Below are positions 1 to 11,707 of a stretch of 64,000 bases of DNA, in pieces; position 1 is the first letter of the stretch, and every line of letters begins with the position of its first letter. The DNA comes from Primulina eburnea (taxonomy: Eukaryota > Streptophyta > Magnoliopsida > Lamiales > Gesneriaceae): contig NW_027331400.1 in assembly GCF_022965805.1 (NCBI RefSeq), positions 1 through 64,000 of the forward strand. Reading direction: 5' to 3'. The translations under genes were made by a program, and so were the position numbers. Below the pieces are notes generated by a model. It was not told where the DNA came from. It did no database searches and saw only the letters and a list, made by a program, of their open reading frames with translations.

Positions 1-1127
1 AATTTGATGTTATTGGGAGTCAGTGTGTGATGCAGACTAGTGTAAACAGTTCAGAAATGTAATCAGAATGTTCAGAACTGTATTTTGTTGATCAGATCAG
101 TATAACAGCTATGTAATTTGTGTTTTGTATAAGACCGATTATCGTGTTATATCAGAAGGTTTCAAATTGTTACAAGCTTTTGGTATTGATAGTCAGAGCC
201 GAATACCAGGTAGGTATTTCTTCGTTCTTTTATGTTATTAACTGATCTTGTACAGCATTAGTTCGAATCTGAAGTCACAGGTAGTGTCAGAACTGCACTG
301 GGGTGGATTCAGGTTTCATTCAGCTATTTCCGAATGTAAGATATTCGAACAGATAATGTGGCATAGATAGATGAGATCAGTTGGGACAGCAAATTATGTT
401 GTAAGATTGGTAGAAATGGTACTGATATGTTTGAATTGAGAACAAAGAAGCCAGAAAGATATGAATCAGAAGATGATTACCGATTTAGTATATTTCTGAA
501 TAAGAAAATGTGAGTATGGCTTTCGGGATAAAAGTACCGTCAATTCTACAGCTTATGATATGATATGATTATGATTGACAGAATATTCAATCTATATCTA
601 TCAGTTTGTACCAGATTACGTACAAACAGAACCAGATGACATAGATCAATGTCAAAGGAATTGTCAGATTTACTAGAATGCTGCATTAGATGATATCAGA
701 TTGTGATTTGGATGGAGCGATACTTGTGACGGAAATATCATGACTTCTCCCTCGCAGAGTTGTTACAGATTGACAGGTAGTCAGCGGGTAGTAACCAGAT
801 CTTGGCAGATATGGGTAGAACTTTAGTACTAGATGTTAGTACTAGCTGTTATGAATGGTTGTCAGGGTATGACTTACGGTTTGACCATAACTATCCAGCT
901 AGATTAGAATGAATAGATGTAAGAAACCAATGTCGGATGATGACGATTGGTAGTGGGAGCCGAAGATGGAATAGCAACTACAGGTGGTATTGCTTTGTTA
1001 TAAATTGCAATTGGCGTATACAGGTGTTATATAGCCAGTAATATGGGATTGATTCGGCTAGTGAAATGAGTTTGGATGTTAAACTCTGTCATATATTTCT
1101 TCTGACAGATTTGGTTTGATGATTGGT

Positions 1128-1145
1128 GAGTTCGAGGACGAACTC
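1128..1145 (+). promoter_or_regulatory. AGGA-loop hairpin upstream of the polypurine tract
   Basis: Perfect 7-bp inverted repeat GAGTTCG / CGAACTC around a 4-nt AGGA loop, 6 bases before the polypurine tract. The same structure recurs at 49599-49616 and 57374-57391. It recurs with different, compensating arms at 20873-20892. Position relative to the PPT suggests a role in the element's RNA or plus-strand priming, but that is inference. Confidence 0.6.
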
Positions 1146-1151
1146 AGATCT

Positions 1152-1165
1152 AAGAGGGGGAGAAA
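1152..1165 (+). promoter_or_regulatory. Polypurine tract of the gypsy element
   Basis: AAGAGGGGGAGAAA abuts the LTR start TGTAATGCCC. This is the standard plus-strand primer site at the 3' end of an LTR retrotransposon interior. Confidence 0.85.
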
Positions 1166-1296
1166 TGTAATGCCCGAGAATTTAATTAACGTAATCTGAG
1201 ATGATTTGTTGATTATGACTTGATGTAATTATAGCCGGGCCAGTTCGAGATCAAATTGGAAAAAAATTATGAGGGACACAAGATTTGGGCCGAATG

Positions 1297-1470
1297 TCAT
1301 TCGCCCGGGCGGGAGTTTATGACCGCCCGAGCGAGAGGGTTTAATGGTAGAAAGCCGAGAGTCCTTCGCCCGGGCGGCACTTTTTGTCCGCCCGAGCGCG
1401 CATGTAGAATTGTGAGGGCCGAGAGTGCTTCGCCCTAGCGGTAGGTTTTGACCGCCCTAGCGAGCGACGT
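1297..1470 (+). repeat. Three GC-rich inverted-repeat modules in the U3 of LTR-C
   Basis: Three successive modules of a CGCCCGGGCGG-type arm, about 10 T-rich bases, and a CCGCCCGAGCG-type arm. The first two can fold into hairpins with one mismatch; the third (CGCCCTAGCG) is altered. The block is GC-rich in AT-rich surroundings and sits just upstream of the (TA)n TATA region. LTR-A carries an analogous but different GC hairpin cluster at the same place. Confidence 0.6.
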
Positions 1471-1514
1471 GTAAAATGAAGAATAAGCCACTTGCTTTAT
1501 GCATGTCACGAACG

Positions 1515-1540
1515 TATATATATATATATATATATATATA
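1515..1540 (+). promoter_or_regulatory. (TA)13 tract, probable TATA region of LTR-C
   Basis: A 26-bp alternating TA run follows the GC-rich modules and precedes the conserved ATCCGACTTCGGTA block. LTR-A and LTR-B have short TATATATA boxes in the same relative position. The length is that of a microsatellite, so it may be an expanded TATA box. Confidence 0.5.
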
Positions 1541-2329
1541 CATGCAATGTAAAGTTTAAGATTCAGAAATCGATTTTGAGGGAAAAGCTTCGTTCATATT
1601 TTCTTAAATTGATTTGCGAGCGAACCGTCTATCCAAATTGAAATCCGACTTCGGTACTGTGTTCCTATCAACGCAGGCTACGCAAGGACGTAAGTTTTAT
1701 TACGTTTAGACAAGATTTGATTTTATGATATTGTCAGAATTATGCTGTTATTCATTTTAAAGTGTACAGATACTGAAGTTATAGATTGTACTGAGATTTA
1801 TTAGGAATTCTGGTAGTGTAATTGTGATGTTAAGACTGACGGGGTTACAAGACTGTAGTGTTATGCCGTCTAAACATCAGTTGGTACAGATTGATCAGAT
1901 TCAGTATTGGTTTCTGTTATCTCGTGATATTGTTGATGTGATCAGATTTTGTACTGAATTGGGTATTGATCAGAACAGATTGTGTTTTGAGCTACACATT
2001 GATACAGTGTATTTGTTATTGTCGTTTCAGATCAGGGATGAACAAATTCGACTTCGATACTTCGTCTTCATCAGACGGGGACGACAAAGGTATAATTCAT
2101 GTGATATTTGGGGACGCATAACTCAAATTAGATTAATTTGAGTTTCCCAATAAAATCACATACTAGATTATTGTTTATATTGTTATCTGATTATGCTTTG
2201 ATTATAGAATCTGTATTCAAGCAGGTAAGATAATTGTGATATTCAGTTATGAATATGATTATGCTTTGTTTACAGATTGTTATTCATTGCAGTTAAGATA
2301 GGAAAGTTTTGACAGGCATTGTCAAATAT

Positions 2330-2410
2330 CTAGACGTTTCGGTGTATCTCAGCATAAGAGTAGGTATTACTCTTATTGCCGCCGTTGATACAGCTCAGAC
2401 CGAAGTCTAG
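2330..2410 (+). other. Conserved large stem-loop in LTR-C
   Basis: Arms CTAGAC/GTCTAG, TTCGGT/ACCGAA and GTATC/GATAC stack into one long stem with a small bulge. The loop contains a further 7-bp hairpin (AAGAGTA/TACTCTT). The same outer arms occur in LTR-A at 58563-58643 although the loop sequence differs, so the paired parts are better conserved than the unpaired ones. Confidence 0.5.
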
Positions 2411-2766
2411 AAATGAGACGTTCATTACCCCGATTGGAGGGTAGGTAGTGACGTCTTATTCACACCGGGATCCCTAGAGTTCTAGTCGAGTCAAGTCTAG
2501 ACGTGATTTGATTAGGACTGCATGCTTATATGGATGTGGTTCCTAGATCATAGGACCCATCATTATTGCTTCCAATTGTGCTAGCATGTTTTTATGATTT
2601 AGATTGGTTATATGCATGGTTGGTTGATTTGAAGTGCAGGCTTGTTGTGTGATTAGATTTCATAGCTTATGAAATCTAATGTTTCGATTTTATTCGTAAC
2701 AGCATGTTTCATGAATTATTTTATGTATATACATGTTTACCATGTTTATACTGGGATTTATTCTCA

Positions 2767-2815
2767 CCGGAGTTATCCGGCTGTTGTCTTGTTTTGTATG
2801 TGTGCATGACAACAG
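2767..2815 (+). other. Conserved double hairpin in LTR-C
   Basis: CCGG-AGTTAT-CCGG is followed by CTGTTGTC ... GACAACAG. The block occurs in LTR-C, LTR-A and LTR-B. In LTR-A the distal arm reads GGCAACAG, which keeps the pairing through a G-U wobble. It lies in the downstream half of the LTR, so it would be in the transcript. Confidence 0.5.
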
Positions 2816-3945
2816 GTGGGGCAGGATCAGGGTCGAGATGACGATGAGAGAAGACGAGTTAGCGTGGTGATTCCGGACTTACAGTAGACTTGGTTTTATT
2901 ACTTGACGTTAGTAGTGGAACTTTAGATTAGATTATTGTATGTTAATACTGAAATGTATTTTATACAGATATGTATATTATTTAGATTCCATTACCTTCC
3001 GCTATTGTATATTAAAAAGAAAAATTTTTAGACCCTGTTTTATCTTAATTGATAATTAATCCCAACGATGATTAAGAAAATGATTAGCGTCCGGGTCCCC
3101 ACACATTGCGGATTTGTTCTTTAGAGAAGTCATTAGGTTGCATGGCATAACTAGGACTTTTGCTTTTGATCGCGATGTTAAATTCTTGAGTTACTTTTGG
3201 AATTCTTTATGGGCTAAACTTGGCACAAAATTGTTGTTTTCTACTACTTGTCATCCTCAAACGGATGGACAAACTGAAGTTGTCAATAGAACTTTGGGAA
3301 CATTTTTGCGTGCTATTCTTAAAAAGAACTTGGATTGACATTTCTATGGACTTTATTTTGGGTTGCCTAGGACTAAGAAAGGGAGGGATTCTATTTTCGT
3401 TGTTGTGGATAGATTTTCTAAGATGGCACATTTTATAGCCTTTCATAAAACCGATGATGCATCAAACATTGCGGAATTGTTCTTTAGAGAAGTCGTTGGG
3501 TTGCATGGCATAACTAAGACTATTGCTTTTGATCGCGATGTTAAATTCTTGAGTTACTTTTGGAATACTTTATGGGATAAACTTGGCACAAAATTGTTGT
3601 TTTCTACTACTTGTCCTCCTCAAACGGATGGACAAACTGAAGTTGTCAATAGAACTTTGGGAACACTTTTGCGTGCTATTCTTAAAAAGAACTTGGATTG
3701 ACATTTCTATGGACTTTATTTTGGGTTGCCTAGGACTAAGAAGGGGAGGGATTCTATTTTTGTTGTTGTGAATAGATTCTCTAAGATGACACATTTAATA
3801 TCTTGTCATAAAACCGATGATGCTTCAAACATTGCGGATATGTTCTTTAGAGAATTTGCTAGGTTGCATGGCATGCCTAGGACTATTGTTTCTGGTCGCG
3901 ATGTTAAACTATTGAGTTACTTTTGGAAGACTTTATGGGCTAAAC

Positions 3946-4515
3946 TTGGCACAAAATTGTTGTTTACTACTACTTGTCATCCTCAAACGAATGGACAAAC
4001 TGAAGTTGTCAATAGAACTTTGGGAACACTTTTGCGTGCTATTCTTAAAAAGAACTTGGATTGACATTTCTATGGCCTTTATTTTGGGTTTGCCTAGGAA
4101 TAAGAAGGGGAGGGATTCTATGTTTGTTGTTGTGGATAGATTCTCTAGGATGACACATTTTATAGCTTGTCTTAAAACCGAAGACGCTTCAAACATTGCG
4201 GATTTGTTATTTAGAGAAGTCGCTAGGATTCATGGCATTCCTAGGACTATTGTTTCTGGTCGCGATGTTAAATTCTTGAGTTACTTTTGGAAGACTTTCT
4301 GGGCTAAACTTGGCACAAAATTGTTGTTTTCTACTACTTGTCATCCTCAAACGGATGGACAAACTGAAGTTGTCAATAGAACTTTGGGAACAATTTTGCG
4401 TGTTATTTTAAAAAGAACTTGGATTGACAATTCTATGGACTTTATTTTGGGTTGCCTAGGACTAAGAAGGGGAGGGATTCTATTTTTGTTGTTGTGGATA
4501 GATTCTCTAAGATGA
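3946..4515 (+). pseudogene. Satellite monomer pair readable in one frame (189 codons)
   Basis: Here the monomer junction retains GGGTTTGCC, so the WIDISMAF start joins the RNKKGRDS segment in one frame without the usual shift. The open frame runs through a whole core and into the next copy. Two triad residues are nevertheless lost: SMAF replaces SMDF and SGRD replaces SDRD; the Glu in QTEVVNRTL remains. It shows what the ancestral frame looked like; I do not expect an active enzyme. Confidence 0.6.
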
Positions 4516-5901
4516 CACATTTTATAGCTTGTCATAAAACCGATGATGCTTCAAACATTGCGGATTTGTTCTTTAAAGAAGTCGCTAGGTTGCATGGCAT
4601 GCCTAGGACTATTGTTTCTGGTCGCGATGTTAAATTATTGAGTTACTTTTGGAAGACTTTCTGGGCTAAACTTGGCGCAAAATTGTTGTTTACTACTACT
4701 TGTCATCCTCAAACGAAGGGACAAACTGAAGTTGTCAATAGAACTTTGGGAACACTTTTGCGTGCTATTCTTAAAAAGAACTTGGATTGACATTTATATG
4801 GACTTTATTTTGGGTTGCCTAGGACTAAGAAGGGGAGGGATTCTATTTTGTTGTTGTGGATAGATTTTCTAAGATGACACATTTTATAGCTTGTCGTAAA
4901 ACCGATGATGCTTCAAACATTGCGGATTTGTTATTTAGAGAAGTCGCTAGGTTGCATGGCATTCCTAGGACTATTGTTTCTGGTCGCGATGTTAAATTCT
5001 TGAGTTACTTTTGGAAGACTTTCTGGGCTCAACTTGGCACAAAATTGTTGTTTTCTACTAATTGTCATCCTCAAACGGATGGACAAACTGAAGTTGTCAA
5101 TAGAACTTTGGGAACACTTTTGCGTGCTATTCTTAAAAAGAACTTGGATTGACATTTCTATGGCCTTTATTTTGTGTTTGCCTAGAAATAAGAAGGGGGG
5201 GATTCTATGTTTGTTGTTGTGGATAGATTCTCTAAGATGGCACATTTTATACCTTGTCATAAAACCAAAGACGCTTCAAACATTGCGGATTTGTTATTTA
5301 GAGAAGTCGGTAGGATTCATGGCATTCCTAGGACTATTGTTTCTGGTCGCGATGTTAAATTTTTGAGTTACTTTTGGAAGACTTTCTGGGCTAAACTTGG
5401 CACAAAATTGTTGTTTTCTACTACTTGTCATCCTCAAATGGATGGACAAACTGAAGTTGTCAATAGAACTTTGGGAACAGTTTTGCGTGCTATTCTTAAG
5501 AAGAACTTGGATTGACATTTTTATGGACTTTATTTTGGGTTGTCTAGGACTAAGAAGGGGAGGGATTCTATTTTGTTGTTGTGGATAGATTCTCTAAGAT
5601 GACACATTTTATAGCTTGTCATAAAACCGATGATGATTCAAACATTGCAGATTTGTTATTTAGAGAAGTCGCTAGGTTGCATGGCATTCCTAGGACTATT
5701 GTTTCTGGTCGCGATGTTAAATTCTTGAGTTACTTTTGGAACACTTCCTGGGCTAAACTTGGCACAAAATTGTTGTTTTCTACTACTTGTCAACCTCAAA
5801 CGGATGGACAAACTGAAGTTGTCAATAGAACTTTGGGAACACTTTTGCGTGTTATTCTTAAAAAGAACTTGGATTGACATTTCTATGGACTTTATTTTGG
5901 G

Positions 5902-8804
5902 TTGCTTAGGACTAAGAAAGGGAGGGATTCTATGTTTGTTGTTGTGGATAGATTCTCTAAGATGGCACATTTTATAGCTTGTCATAAAACCGATGATGCT
6001 TCACACATTGCGGATTTGTTCTGTAGAGAAGTCGCTAGGTTACATGGCATGCGTAGGACTATTGTTTCTGGTCGCGGTGTTAAATTATTGAGTTACTTTT
6101 GGAAGACTTTCTGGGCTAAACTTGGCACAAAATTGTTGTTTTCTACTACTTGTCATCCTCAAATGGATGGACAAACTGATGTTGTCAATAGAACTTTGGG
6201 AACATTTTGCGTGCTATTCTTAAAAAGAACTTGGATTGACATTTCTATGGACTTTATTTTGGGTTGCCTAGGACTAAGAAAGGGAGGGATTCTATTTTCG
6301 TTGTTGTGGATAGATTCTCTAAGATGACAAATTTTGAAGCTTGTCATAAAACCGATGATGCTTCAAACATTGCGGATTTGTTCTTTAGAGAAGTCGTTAG
6401 GTTGCATGGCATGACTAGGACTATTGCTTTTGATCGCGATGTTAAATTCTTGAGTTACTTTTGGAAGACTTTATGTGCTAAACTTGGCACAAAATTGTTG
6501 TTTTCTACAACTTGTCCTCCTCAAACGGATGGACAAACTCATGTTTTCAATAGAACTTTGGGAACACTTTTGCTTGCTATTCTGAAAAAGAACTTGGATT
6601 GACATTTCTATGGCCTTTATTTTGTGTTTGCCTAGGAATAAGAAGGGAGGGATTCTATGTTTGTTGTTGTGGATAGATTCTCTAAGATGACACATTTTAT
6701 AGCTTGTCATAAAACCGAAGATGCTTCAAACATTGCGGATTTGTTATTTAGAGAAGTCGCTAGGTTGCATGGCATGCCTAGGACTATTGTTTCTAGTCGC
6801 GATGTTAAATTATTGAGTTACTTTTGGAAGACTTTCTGGGCTAAACTTGGCAGAAAATTGTTGTTTATTACTACTTGTCATCCTCAAACGAATGGACAAA
6901 CTAAAGATGTCAATAGAACTTTGGGAACACTTTTGCGTGCTATTCTTAAAAAGAACTTGGAGTGACATTTCTATGGACTTTATTTTGGGTTGCCTAGGAC
7001 TAAGAAGGTGAGGGATTCTATTTTTGTTGTTATGGATAGATTCTCTAAGATGACACATTTTATAGCTTGTCATAAAACCGATGATGCTTCAAACATTGCG
7101 GATTTGTTCTTTAAAGAAGTCGCTAGGTTGCATGGCATGCCTAGGACTATTGTTTCTGGTCGCGATGTTAAATTATTGAGTTACTTTTGGAAGACTTTCT
7201 GGGCTAAACTTGGCACAAAATTGTTGTTTACTACTACTTGTCATCCTCAAACGGATGGACAAACTGAAGTTGTCAATAGAAATTTGGGAACATTTTTGCG
7301 TGCTATTCTTAAAAAGAACTTGGATTGACATTTCTATGGACTTTATTTTGGGTTGCCTAGGACTAAGAAAGGGAGGGATTCTATTTTCGTTGTTGTGGAT
7401 AGATTCTCTAAGATGACAAATTTTGAAGCTTGTCATAAAACCGATGATGCTTCAAACATTGCGGATTTGTTCTTTAGAGAAGTCGTTAGGTTGCATGGCA
7501 TGACTAGGACTATTGCTTTTGATCGCGATGTTAAATTCTTGAGTTACTTTTGGAAGACTTTATGTGCTAAACTTGGCACAAAATTGTTGTTTTCTACAAC
7601 TTGTCCTCCTCAAACGGATGGACAAACTCAAGTTTTCAATAGAACTTTGGGAACACTTTTGCTTGCTATTCTGAAAAAGAACTTGAATTGACATTTCTAT
7701 GGCCTTTATTTTGTGTTTGCCTAGGAATAAGAAGGGAGGGATTCTATGTTTGTTGTTGTGGATAGATTCTCTAAGATGACACATTTTATAGCTTGTCATA
7801 AAACCGAAGATGCTTCAAACATTGCGGATTTGTTATTTAGAGAAGTCGCTAGGTTGCATGGCATGCCTAGGACTATTGTTTCTAGTCGCGATGTTAAATT
7901 ATTGAGTTACTTTTGGAAGACTTTCTGGGCTAAACTTGGCAGAAAATTGTTGTTTACTACTACTTGTCATCCTCAAACGAATGGACAAACTGAAGATGTC
8001 AATAGAACTTTGGGAACACTTTTGCGTGCTATTCTTAAAAAGAACTTGGAGTGACATTTCTATGGACTTTATTTTGGGTTGCCTAGGACTAAGAAGGTGA
8101 GGGATTCTATTTTTGTTGTTATGGATAGATTCTCTAAGATGACACATTTTATAGCTTGTCATAAAACCGATGATGCTTCAAACATTGCGGATTTGTTCTT
8201 TAAAGAAGTCGCTAGGTTGCATGGCATGCCTAGGACTATTGTTTCTGGTCGCGATGTTAAATTATTGAGTTACTTTTGGAAGACTTTCTGGGCTAAACTT
8301 GGCACAAAATTGTTGTTTACTACTACTTGTCATCCTCAAACGAATGGACAAACTGAAGTTGTCAATAGAACTTTGGGAACACTTTTGCGTGCTATTCTTA
8401 AAAAGAACTTGGATTGACATTTCTATGGACTTTATTTTGTGTTGCCTAGGACTAAGAAAGGGAGGGATTCTATTTTCGTTGTTGTGGATAGATTCTCTAA
8501 GATGACACATTTTATAGCTTGTCATAAAATCGATGATGCTTCAAACATTGCGGATTTGTTCTTTAGAGAAGTCGCTACGTTGCATGGCATGCCTAGGACT
8601 ATTGTTTCTGGTCGCGATGTTAAATTATTGAGTTACTTTTGGCAGACTTTATGGGCTAAAATTGGCACAAAATTGTTGTTTTCTACTACTTGTCATCCTC
8701 AAACGGATGGACAAACTGAAGTTGTCAATAGAACTTTGGGAACATTTTTGCGTGCTATTCTTAAAAAGAACTTGGATTGACATTTCTATGGACTTTATTT
8801 TGGG
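5902..8804 (+). repeat. Higher-order repeat copy 1 (8 monomers, 2,903 bp)
   Basis: Eight distinguishable monomers in the order A-B-C-D-B'-C'-D'-E. A has [12 protein letters not shown] and GMRRT; B has MTNFEACHK and FDRDVKF; C has TEDASN and SSRDVK; D has KKVRDS and VVMDRF; E has HKIDDAS and [13 protein letters not shown] at 6264-7352 is repeated as B'-C'-D' at 7353-8441 (1,089 bp), a duplication inside the unit. Monomers within the unit differ clearly, while whole units are nearly identical, which defines a higher-order repeat. Confidence 0.85.
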
Positions 8805-11707
8805 TTGTCTAGGACTAAGAAGGGGAGGGATTCTATGTTTGTTGTTGTGGATAGATTCTCTAAGATGGCACATTTTATAGCTTGTCATAAAACCGATGAT
8901 GCTTCACACATTGCGGATTTGTTCTGTAGAGAAGTCGCTAGGTTACATGGCATGCGTAGGACTATTGTTTCTGGTCGCGGTGTTAAATTATTGAGTTACT
9001 TTTGGAAGACTTTCTGGGCTAAACTTGGCACAAAATTGTTGTTTTCTACTACTTGTCATCCTCAAATGGATGGACAAACTGATGTTGTCAATAGAACTTT
9101 GGGAACATTTTTGCGTGCTATTCTTAAAAAGAACTTGGATTGACATTTCTATGGACTTTATTTTGGGTTGCCTAGGACTAAGAAAGGGAGGGATTCTATT
9201 TTCGTTGTTGTGGATAGATTCTCTAAGATGACAAATTTTGAAGCTTGTCATAAAACCGATGATGCTTCAAACATTGCGGATTTGTTCTTTAGAGAAGTCG
9301 TTAGGTTGCATGGCATGACTAGGACTATTGCTTTTGATCGCGATGTTAAATTCTTGAGTTACTTTTGGAAGACTTTATGTGCTAAACTTGGCACAAAATT
9401 GTTGTTTTCTACAACTTGTCCTCCTCAAACGGATGGACAAACTCATTTTTCAATAGAACTTTGGGAACACTTTTGCTTGCTATTCTGAAAAAGAACTTGG
9501 ATTGACATTTCTATGGCCTTTATTTTGTGTTTGCCTAGGAATAAGAAGGGAGGGATTCTATGTTTGTTGTTGTGGATAGATTCTCTAAGATGACACATTT
9601 TATAGCTTGTCATAAAACCGAAGATGCTTCAAACATTGCGGATTTGTTATTTAGAGAAGTCGCTAGGTTGCATGGCATGCCTAGGACTATTGTTTCTAGT
9701 CGCGATGTTAAATTATTGAGTTACTTTTGGAAGACTTTCTGGGCTAAACTTGGCAGAAAATTGTTGTTTATTACTACTTGTCATCCTCAAACGAATGGAC
9801 AAACTAAAGATGTCAATAGAACTTTGGGAACACTTTTGCGTGCTATTCTTAAAAAGAACTTGGAGTGACATTTCTATGGACTTTATTTTGGGTTGCCTAG
9901 GACTAAGAAGGTGAGGGATTCTATTTTTGTTGTTATGGATAGATTCTCTAAGATGACACATTTTATAGCTTGTCATAAAACCGATGATGCTTCAAACATT
10001 GCGGATTTGTTCTTTAAAGAAGTCGCTAGGTTGCATGGCATGCCTAGGACTATTGTTTCTGGTCGCGATGTTAAATTATTGAGTTACTTTTGGAAGACTT
10101 TCTGGGCTAAACTTGGCACAAAATTGTTGTTTACTACTACTTGTCATCCTCAAACGGATGGACAAACTGAAGTTGTCAATAGAAATTTGGGAACATTTTT
10201 GCGTGCTATTCTTAAAAAGAACTTGGATTGACATTTCTATGGACTTTATTTTGGGTTGCCTAGGACTAAGAAAGGGAGGGATTCTATTTTCGTTGTTGTG
10301 GATAGATTCTCTAAGATGACAAATTTTGAAGCTTGTCATAAAACCGATGATGCTTCAAACATTGCGGATTTGTTCTTTAGAGAAGTCGTTAGGTTGCATG
10401 GCATGACTAGGACTATTGCTTTTGATCGCGATGTTAAATTCTTGAGTTACTTTTGGAAGACTTTATGTGCTAAACTTGGCACAAAATTGTTGTTTTCTAC
10501 AACTTTTCCTCCTCAAACGGATGGACAAACTCAAGTTTTCAATAGAACTTTGGGAACACTTTTGCTTGCTATTCTGAAAAAGAACTTGAATTGACATTTC
10601 TATGGCCTTTATTTTGTGTTTGCCTAGGAATAAGAAGGGAGGGATTCTATGTTTGTTGTTGTGGATAGATTCTCTAAGATGACACATTTTATAGCTTGTC
10701 ATAAAACCGAAGATGCTTCAAACATTGCGGATTTGTTATTTAGAGAAGTCGCTAGGTTGCATGGCATGCCTAGGACTATTGTTTCTAGTCGCGATGTTAA
10801 ATTATTGAGTTACTTTTGGAAGACTTTCTGGGCTAAACTTGGCAGAAAATTGTTGTTTACTACTACTTGTCATCCTCAAACGAATGGACAAACTGAAGAT
10901 GTCAATAGAACTTTGGGAACACTTTTGCGTGCTATTCTTAAAAAGAACTTGGAGTGACATTTCTATGGACTTTATTTTGGGTTGCCTAGGACTAAGAAGG
11001 TGAGGGATTCTATTTTTGTTGTTATGGATAGATTCTCTAAGATGACACATTTTATAGCTTGTCATAAAACCGATGATGCTTCAAACATTGCGGATTTGTT
11101 CTTTAAAGAAGTCGCTAGGTTGCATGGCATGCCTAGGACTATTGTTTCTGGTCGCGATGTTAAATTATTGAGTTACTTTTGGAAGACTTTCTGGGCTAAA
11201 CTTGGCACAAAATTGTTGTTTACTACTACTTGTCATCCTCAAACGAATGGACAAACTGAAGTTGTCAATAGAACTTTGGGAACACTTTTGCGTGCTATTC
11301 TTAAAAAGAACTTGGATTGACATTTCTATGGACTTTATTTTGTGTTGCCTAGGACTAAGAAAGGGAGGGATTCTATTTTCGTTGTTGTGGATAGATTCTC
11401 TAAGATGACACATTTTATAGCTTGTCATAAAATCGATGATGCTTCAAACATTGCGGATTTGTTCTTTAGAGAAGTCGCTACGTTGCATGGCATGCCTAGG
11501 ACTATTGTTTCTGGTCGCGATGTTAAATTATTGAGTTACTTTTGGCAGACTTTATGGGCTAAAATTGGCACAAAATTGTTGTTTTCTACTACTTGTCATC
11601 CTCAAACGGATGGACAAACTGAAGTTGTCAATAGAACTTTGGGAACATTTTTGCGTGCTATTCTTAAAAAGAACTTGGATTGACATTTCTATGGACTTTA
11701 TTTTGGG
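8805..11707 (+). repeat. Higher-order repeat copy 2 (8 monomers, 2,903 bp)
   Basis: Same monomer order and almost the same sequence as 5902-8804, displaced by exactly 2,903 bp. Differences are few; for example the B monomer at 9168 has a base lost near 9445, giving QTHF instead of QTHVF. Near-identity across 2.9 kb against clear divergence between neighbouring monomers points to recent duplication of the whole unit. Confidence 0.85.

Larger units (their letters stand above)
1..1165 (+). mobile_element. 3' end of the internal region of a degraded Ty3/gypsy element
   Basis: This stretch ends in the usual 3' tail of a plant gypsy element (AGGA-loop hairpin, polypurine tract, then an LTR starting TGTAATGCCC), so it is the interior just upstream of a 3' LTR. 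I see no open frame with recognisable pol motifs. The sequence is AT-rich and full of stops in all frames. It could be a long 3' untranslated interior or decayed integrase. The 5' part of the element lies outside the window. Confidence 0.6.
1166..3103 (+). mobile_element. Gypsy LTR, family C (3' LTR), inserted in the satellite
   Basis: About 1.94 kb, starting TGTAATGCCC directly after the polypurine tract and ending GGGTCCCCACA, where the integrase satellite begins. It shares three blocks with LTR-A and LTR-B further right: the ATCCGACTTCGGTA block, the CACCGGAGTTATCCGG hairpin block and the terminal GGGTCCCCACA. It is therefore the LTR of a related chromovirus family. The target duplication cannot be checked because the 5' LTR lies outside the window; the first 5 bases to the right are CATTG. 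Short open frames inside it (near 1256 and 1824) look incidental. Confidence 0.85.

Noticed and set aside
1515..1540. (TA)13 as an independent microsatellite feature
   Set aside because: Position matches the TATA region of related LTRs, so it is listed as a probable promoter element instead.
1824..2141. 105-codon frame in LTR-C
   Set aside because: No family resemblance, and the aligned parts of LTR-A and LTR-B are not open.
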